From contig CAKMXJ010000032.1 in NCBI GenBank assembly GCA_928724745.1, positions 806,001 through 870,000 on the forward strand: a stretch of DNA of 64,000 bases, read 5' to 3'. Positions within the stretch are counted from its first letter, which is position 1. Every line of letters begins with the position of its first letter. The stretch is from Anthracocystis setariae (taxonomy: Eukaryota > Basidiomycota > Ustilaginomycetes > Ustilaginales > Ustilaginaceae). Under the pieces are notes generated by a model that ran no database searches, was not told the origin of the DNA, and saw nothing but the letters and a program-made list of their open reading frames with translations. The position numbers and the translations under genes are program-made. Below are positions 58,307-64,000 of the stretch, in pieces.

Positions 58307-59734
58307 CTAAACGATACGACTTGAAGCAAAGCGAGAAGCGACGGGCAGGTTTTCAGGATCTGCAGTCTTAGTAGCTTGGTGGTAGGCGGGTAGTGGTGGC
58401 ACTGGAGGGGCGGTAGCTTGATCGTCAATATACTCGATGACGATGTCCGTGTCAGCATTTTGTAGGCCGTGTGTTGCTGAGACCCTCCTCCTCCTTGCTG
58501 CCAGCGCCGAGGCTGTGCCGGCACTCAAGCGATTCCGGGCGGTGGTGACCAAAGCCATGCTCCTCCTCTTGACGCCCTTGACCCTTTCGCCAGCACTTTT
58601 GCCTGTGCTTTTCGCTGCGGGAGGATAATTCTTTTCGTCCCTGTTTGTGCCTGTAGCTGCCCTTCTCCTTCTGGCCTTTTCTCTAGCGCGGGCAGCTTCG
58701 TAGGTGGTGTAGCCGCCGATACGGATTTGGGTGCTACTGGCGATACTGGCGATGCTACATGATTGGTCGCTGACTTGGCTGTCTCGTCGTTTGTCGTTGA
58801 TGTGTCGCATTTCCCAAGCATTGCTGCTATCCGACTGCTTGGATGGATGGTCTCGCTCGTGGACGAAGCCTGCGGTTGCATTCCATACGAAATCCCTTGT
58901 GATGGAAGAGGAGTCTGCGGCGAGAGTGGACATGTCAACTGCGACACTGGACGCTTTGCGACGATGTTCAGCTCGACGAGCTCTTTCGGCCAACACCTGC
59001 TTGTGCGACTCGGACTCAAGCGAAGGAAACGACTCGTTGATCGAGACTTTGTTGACGTCTTTCTTTCGCTTGAACAGCTTCTTCAACGAAGAAGAACGAT
59101 TGCCAGAACTGGTCGAGATGGCAACATCTTTATCTTTCCCGAGAGAGCGATAGACATATCCATGTCCTTTACCACTTGCAAACTGCTGACGCTTCTGCGA
59201 AACCAAACTCCTACCATCCTTCAACGAATACAGATGGAGCGAAAGACCCAAGAAGACATACACGATACCGACGACGAACATCATCCAGCTCACCACGAGC
59301 GGAAACTCATCCAGGTAGTGACTGAGCATCGAAGTGGCGATGGTTATCTGTACGCTTCCCATGGCTGCCAGGCCCCGAGTTCGGCTGAGGATGGGGAACC
59401 AGATTTGTGCGCAACGTTCGAGTTTGGAAATGCCAAGCCAGCTGACTTCAGCGAAGAACAAAGCGACTACGCCAAGTAGGAGGAGGGTTCGATGGAGTTC
59501 GACCCAGAAGATACCCCAAGCTTGCATGGGGATGTTTGTACCTGGAACGTAGGCGCAATCTTCGGCAAGGCCGTTGGAGATGTTGGCATCGCTGTGGTAT
59601 TCGCGTATGTCTTCGACTAGACCCAAGATGAGCGCGGTGAAGACAAGAATGGCAACGACGAGAGAAACGAGACGCAGCACATTGAGGCCGATGAAGGTGA
59701 TTTTGGCTGAAGTGGAGGCCATCATATTGGACAT
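58307..59734 (-). CDS. Four-transmembrane protein with long basic cytosolic tail
   Basis: 475 residues from ATG at 59734. Four hydrophobic segments at about 15-38, 72-99, 122-138 and 144-168 fill the first third; the first loop carries a single Cys and an Asn-x-Ser (NISN). The remaining 300 residues are Ser/Arg/Lys rich with a basic patch (LKKLFKRKKDVNK), a YTTYEAARAREKARRRRA helix and a Pro-rich piece near the end (ATAPPVPPLPAYH). The layout is common among uncharacterised basidiomycete membrane proteins; tetraspan sensors or SUR7/claudin-like eisosome proteins are alternatives, though the G-L-W-x-C signature of the latter is absent. No function assigned. Convergent with the tRNA-Leu gene. 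Confidence 0.82.
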   Translation of the reverse strand: MSNMMASTSAKITFIGLNVLRLVSLVVAILVFTALILGLVEDIREYHSDANISNGLAEDCAYVPGTNIPMQAWGIFWVELHRTLLLLGVVALFFAEVSWLGISKLERCAQIWFPILSRTRGLAAMGSVQITIATSMLSHYLDEFPLVVSWMMFVVGIVYVFLGLSLHLYSLKDGRSLVSQKRQQFASGKGHGYVYRSLGKDKDVAISTSSGNRSSSLKKLFKRKKDVNKVSINESFPSLESESHKQVLAERARRAEHRRKASSVAVDMSTLAADSSSITRDFVWNATAGFVHERDHPSKQSDSSNAWEMRHINDKRRDSQVSDQSCSIASIASSTQIRIGGYTTYEAARAREKARRRRAATGTNRDEKNYPPAAKSTGKSAGERVKGVKRRSMALVTTARNRLSAGTASALAARRRRVSATHGLQNADTDIVIEYIDDQATAPPVPPLPAYHQATKTADPENLPVASRFASSRIV

Positions 59735-62700
59735 GAGGCGGAAAGACCCCGACTTTGCAATGTGCGACGGGGATCCTGGGCGGAGAAATAGGCGATCGAG
59801 TTGAGGATGATGGTGTTAAAAGTTAGTTAGGGAAGGTGCCAGATGGCTAGAACAGGGATCTCTTTGTAGCTGCGGATCGTCGGTACTCGGGCCAGAGGCG
59901 AAGTCCACACAAAGGGCTCGCACCTTGAAGCTTTGAAGTGCTGTGGTGAACATCCTTCACGATCCACAAAGCAGCTCATCTTCCCTTTGTCTGACGGGTC
60001 GCGTTGAGAAGCGCGTCGACGATGGCGACTCGCTTTGTCTGCTCGACAATTGCGGAGCGCTGGAATCAACTTGGAGACATTAGAGCGGCTGATGGATCTA
60101 CTATGCCACTCCATTGCATTGAGATCTCATGACAGGGCTCTTGGAAAGCTACTGTACAAGGAAGGAGAAAGGCAAACCCACATGTTGGCCCCACCGTAGC
60201 GAGGAAACAAAGGGAGCCAAGACGGAGAGCCGATGCTTCGGAAATCGATCGGGCTTTTAGCACGGTTCGCCGATTCTTCAAGTGTGAAAGTGAGAAAAAA
60301 AAATTAAAAGCTCTGCCGATGGTGCCTTTTTGTTCAGCTTTTTCCTTGGACATGGAACGGGCAAAATTCGCATTTAAGGGACGATGCAAGTCGAGATCTA
60401 CTTTTCCTCCCGTGTTGCTGATCGTCGGCGCTGTAGCTGTTGCCGCCTGTCGTGACAAATCGTGGTAAGTCGATTGCGGGCGCGTTGCTATCCAATGATG
60501 TGGCATAGGCTCTCTGTCGACGGAAAGCAAGCGAACAAGACGGTGGGTGCGTGACACACGGATCGTTTCGAATTTGGCAACGAACCGAACAGCCTATCGC
60601 GTGTAGCAACAAGCGCTCCGTCGCACTCGAATACCATCGCCGAACACATAGCATTAACAGAATCTTCAGAGATGTCAGAGGGTCGATGGTAGAGTAATCC
60701 AGGATGGTGAGTGTCTCACAAGACAAGTCAAATCTATGGCTGTGACTTTGAGAGCGGCGGAGGGTTCAGGATCCCGATCAAAGCCACCATCGCAAGGGGC
60801 AGACACGGGATGAGACGGCTACAGGTCTTTGGTGGAGGAACAGAGGTGGGCCCAAGCTCGAGCTAGAAGGCTTGCAAGGGCGAAAAGATGCGGGCGTGCA
60901 TTTCCACGGTCGAGCCTCGAGCAAAGCGACGGACGACAGGATGACACGCGAAGTTGCCTCGCTTCTGAAATTGCTTCCATCGATGCCTGTTTGTGACTAC
61001 CATTCCATCTCAATCCACAAAGATGTATTCTACCATTTGTTATTGTCATCAACGCTTTGCACAAGCATTGCTGTAGTGTTCTATCACGAGAGGTGCGTGC
61101 CAAGCTGATCCCACCGAAGCGAACCTCATACAGTATGCACGTAATTGTATCCGCGGAAGACGCAAAAAGAGCTCTTAGCCGTATCCGAAAGGCTTGTTTC
61201 GTTTAAAAATTCCGGTTGGCAACTAACTTTGTATCTGATGGGTTGAAGCTCAAGATCGCTGAGACGGCAGTCGGAAATGGAGAAGAAAAAGATTAGAAAA
61301 AAAAAAAAACTAAATTTTAAAAAAGTCGCTGCGAGAGTCCACGGAATTGCCGCCCCGAACCTTGGTTGCCACCATTTCACAAAGACCGAGGCTGAAGGCT
61401 TCCGCGGCTTGGTCCAGCGGAGTACGAAAGTGCCAAAAAAAACAGGAGTAGAGTAGTAGAGTAGTGTCAAATACTGTAAATACACTGTAGTCTGAGCTAC
61501 TGAGACCGCCGCTGCGTAGCACCATGCCGAGGTGCAGTAGTGTGTACTGCATCATGTTATATATTCCACCATGCACGGGATTCGGGACGGAAGCATGGTA
61601 CCGTTGCATCATTCACCATCATTTATTGGTGAAAATGAAAGAGTTGAGGAAACGGCAGCGAGCAGCATCGCTGGCAAGTTTTGACGCTAGGCAAGTCACA
61701 TTTCCTTGTCAAATACAGTAAGTGGATGGTGACAAACCGTGTCATTAGTTGGGTCGTATGAGGATGCATGAGATGCGCTGGGTGGCCTGACTGCAGCATG
61801 AAACTGTGATCCCTGATTTGGCCACTGCCACGGCAAATTTCTTCCAGCAATTTGTGATTGTCCGCTGAATCGAGACAGCAAGGGTCCGATTTGCCAAAGG
61901 TGTCACATGCATGTGCCATTTTGCCTGTCACTACTACTACTCTGCCGGATCCTCGTTCCGGCACTAACCAAAACCAAGACACACAAAAAAAAAAAAAGTC
62001 GTCACTGAGGCTGACCACAGCCAAGATCAGCCCATCGTCATGTCACAATACAGTACCGGTGCCGGTGCAGCCCTACTACTCTAAACTTGATGTGTCCGTC
62101 TACTGTCCGAATACCACTGGAACAATGACCATTTTGTTTGATCTTCCCGCCTGCAAAGCAACTTGACTTAGAGTCGCCATTTTTCATTTTGATGTTGTTC
62201 TGCTTTGTCGCACTTTGGTGGCATCATGCTCGCTTGTTTGCCTGCCTCGTTAGCTTTCCTAGCGCAGTCGTAATCCCCCTGCCTACTTGCATGCTACACT
62301 CGTCCTGATTGTGTTGCGCGTCCAACTCTGCCTGTTCAGCCCCACCCATACAGCACCACAAGCTTTTCGTTCCGCGACCCGGGTCCCTTCGCAACCATTG
62401 TGTATGTCAACCGCGGAAGCTCAGCTCCGCACCAGTACTCGACGGTACTGGACTGTGCTCTACTGTCACCACCACCCGAAATCAGCCTTTGGTCTCTTTA
62501 AGCGCCTTTCGCTTCCACGGCCAATCCGCTGAATGCCTCCTCGTGGTTGGAACCAAACACCTTGTGTCAAACTCATCCCCGTCACTGTCTCCAACCCAAC
62601 CAACTTCCACCTTGCCGCATGCTAGTCCCTTAGTTCCGTCCGGCCTCTCAGCGCCTTCGGTCTTGGCTCCCGTGAACCTCGCATTTGTCCCTTCTCACCG

Positions 62701-62793
62701 CTCCAATCACATCGGTTCGGATCTCTCTGCCCGCGGAACAAGCGCATAGATCCAGGTTCATGCTCGCACCCATTATCCCCTTCATCTACCACG
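59735..62793. other. 3 kb divergent intergenic region
   Basis: Between the four-TM gene (starts 59734, minus) and the last gene (starts 62794, plus). Five TACAGTA/TACTGTA heptamers (60150, 61129, 61472, 61716, 62049) and A-rich tracts near 60296 and 61300 are present. Minus-strand frames at 60066-60557 and 60334-60726 were examined and left unannotated. The last 500 bases before 62794 are CT-rich leader-like. Confidence 0.5.
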
Positions 62794-64000
62794 ATGAAGT
62801 CGTCTAATGCCCATGCGCAGTCGACCACCGCTCCATATAACAGCTTGCCTAGCACAAACACTGCCACCAACCCAACATCGCAACCACCGCTTCGCTTTCC
62901 AACTGCTGCGTCCAAACCAGAATCTGATATCTCGGCCTCGTCTTCAGCATCGTCCAGCTTAACCAACACCTCGCTCGACACATATCCATCTACCAGCCAG
63001 GTCAAGGGCTTTCGACTTCCTCGCTTCTCTCTCTGGGGACGCAAAACACCAGACACCTTGCACAGCGAAGCTGCCCCCCACCGCCTCTCTCCTACCAGCA
63101 GCGTTGCCGTAGATCTCAACAGTCTGCGTCTTGATCAGCACCGCGCTCTCTCTCTTCACATTCCCAAGACCTATGCCCATACTACAGCTGGCGCGACAGC
63201 ATCACCAGTCGACTTTGTGTCACACCCAACCTCGCTCACCATGCCAGCACTTGCCATCCATAGCCCCACGGAGCCCTCGCCAACCTCACCTTCTCGGATG
63301 GCTACCTCTGGGCGCCTGTCCAATGCTCCCGTCTCATCGTCCAGATCGCCCACGGCTCAGCCAACACCACGCAAAAGCGTCTCGCTCTCCACTGATCCCT
63401 CTATTCCCCGAGCAGTGGCTGTGGTCCCGCCACCTTCACATTTTGCGGCATGGTCGGAACTCCACCACGACCCTGCGCCGCCCCAACGTTCCACCACCTT
63501 CAGCAGCATCTCTTCGGCATCGTCCAACAGTTGCGCCCCACCCAATGTCAAGAAGATCCGAAGTCAGGAGAGCATCCGATCGGCGGTCGAAACAGAGGCT
63601 TCCACCTCCTACAGCTTCATCCCCAACCCAAAGCCTGTCAAGACCAAGTTACGCTTCAAGTCAAAATCAACCAAGGAAGCCGACTTTGACAAAGTCTTCC
63701 TTGCCCAAGAGCTTAACTCCATACCCTCAGTTTCGAGCACCAGGTATGCCTCCGAGGCACTCAGTCCATCGCTTGTCCAGGCCGAGTTCTTCGCCAAGCC
63801 TGGTCAAGATTCGAGGCGCAAACGATCCAGTTGGATCCCTCGACGCTCTACATCGCCAAACGCCAAGACCGATCGTCCCCGTCGCTCGGCAGACCTTACA
63901 GCATCACAACAGCGTCCCCCTTCGGCTCGCAGCTCAGTCGAGCAGCATAGTCCCGATTCGACGTTCAAGCACGAGGCAGAGATGCATGCTCAACGCATTA
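62794..64000 (+). CDS. Ser/Pro-rich protein, N-terminal part only (runs off window)
   Basis: ATG at 62794 (MKSSNAHAQS...) starts a frame open to the window end, at least 402 residues. The nearest upstream in-frame stop is a TAG about 170 bases before, with no other ATG between. Sequence is mainly Ser/Thr/Pro. More constrained islands: VKGFRLPRFSLWGRKTPD (about 70-87) and VKTKLRFKSKSTKEADFDKV (about 280-300), the latter followed by FLAQEL; then RRKRSSWIPRRS, a possible nuclear-localisation or basic-kinase site. No signal peptide. The functional domain is presumably in the part outside the window. Not recognised; its composition resembles that of the truncated gene at the other window end. Confidence 0.8.
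   Translation, partial: MKSSNAHAQSTTAPYNSLPSTNTATNPTSQPPLRFPTAASKPESDISASSSASSSLTNTSLDTYPSTSQVKGFRLPRFSLWGRKTPDTLHSEAAPHRLSPTSSVAVDLNSLRLDQHRALSLHIPKTYAHTTAGATASPVDFVSHPTSLTMPALAIHSPTEPSPTSPSRMATSGRLSNAPVSSSRSPTAQPTPRKSVSLSTDPSIPRAVAVVPPPSHFAAWSELHHDPAPPQRSTTFSSISSASSNSCAPPNVKKIRSQESIRSAVETEASTSYSFIPNPKPVKTKLRFKSKSTKEADFDKVFLAQELNSIPSVSSTRYASEALSPSLVQAEFFAKPGQDSRRKRSSWIPRRSTSPNAKTDRPRRSADLTASQQRPPSARSSVEQHSPDSTFKHEAEMHAQRI

Noticed and set aside
60334..60726. Minus-strand frame of 130 codons with a mitochondrial-presequence-like start (MLCVRRWYSS...)
   Set aside because: No recognisable domain, overlaps another similar-sized frame on the same strand, and composition matches surrounding non-coding DNA.
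1..64000. CRISPR arrays, transposons, rRNA, polyketide or peptide synthetase genes
   Set aside because: None seen; no spaced repeats, terminal inverted repeats with transposase, or megasynthase motifs.

Overview
The window looks like nuclear DNA of a smut fungus (Basidiomycota, Ustilaginomycotina; Ustilago/Sporisorium-like). Evidence: most genes are long single-exon reading frames, the few introns are short (70-140 nt, GT-AG), many proteins carry long Ser/Pro/Thr-rich disordered tails, upstream regions are long and CT-rich, and both tRNA genes carry small introns. I call 23 protein genes (two cut by the window edges), two tRNA genes, and several repeats and candidate regulatory sites. No mobile element, CRISPR array, rRNA or secondary-metabolite cluster is visible.

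Layout. 1-14.7 kb: a truncated Ser-rich protein gene, a two-finger C2H2 transcription factor and an NAD kinase with huge disordered tails, all on the minus strand, with a 4.6 kb gene-free stretch between the last two. 14.7-23 kb: Golgi GDPase (GDA1) convergent with pyrroline-5-carboxylate reductase, proteasome ATPase RPT3 divergent from a twin-CX9C mitochondrial protein (MIX17/CHCHD2), and an unrecognised acidic-tailed protein. 23-26.6 kb: a second large intergenic region. 26.6-37 kb: H4K20 methyltransferase SET9 convergent with the ER E3 ligase HRD1, an Rpr2/Rpp21-like RNase P/MRP subunit with two introns, and a C-terminally anchored coiled-coil protein. 38-47 kb: MON2 (endosome-Golgi scaffold), a small secreted Cys/Pro-rich protein and a UGO1-like mitochondrial carrier homologue. 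47.5-52 kb is the most accessory-looking part: an orphan membrane protein with an uncertain gene model, a 60-residue spliced microprotein, an intron-bearing tRNA-Trp, a two-TM protein and a secreted cupin. 52-60 kb: a membrane-anchored NYN nuclease with LOTUS-like repeats, a single-pass surface protein, tRNA-Leu(CAG) followed by 45 T, and a four-TM protein. 60-64 kb: a 3 kb intergenic region and the start of another Ser/Pro-rich protein gene.

Most genes are housekeeping functions of unrelated pathways (proteasome/ERAD, Golgi, mitochondria, chromatin, NADP and proline synthesis) and do not form one operating system. The signals I find most worth checking are: a heptamer, TACAGTA (either strand), seen about 19 times and almost only outside coding sequence; a dyad centred on one copy; a membrane-anchored NYN-LOTUS protein; two secreted proteins (a Cys-rich effector-like one and a cupin); and a 3' hairpin pair that is mutually exclusive. 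All function names rest on motif recognition by eye; no database search was possible.
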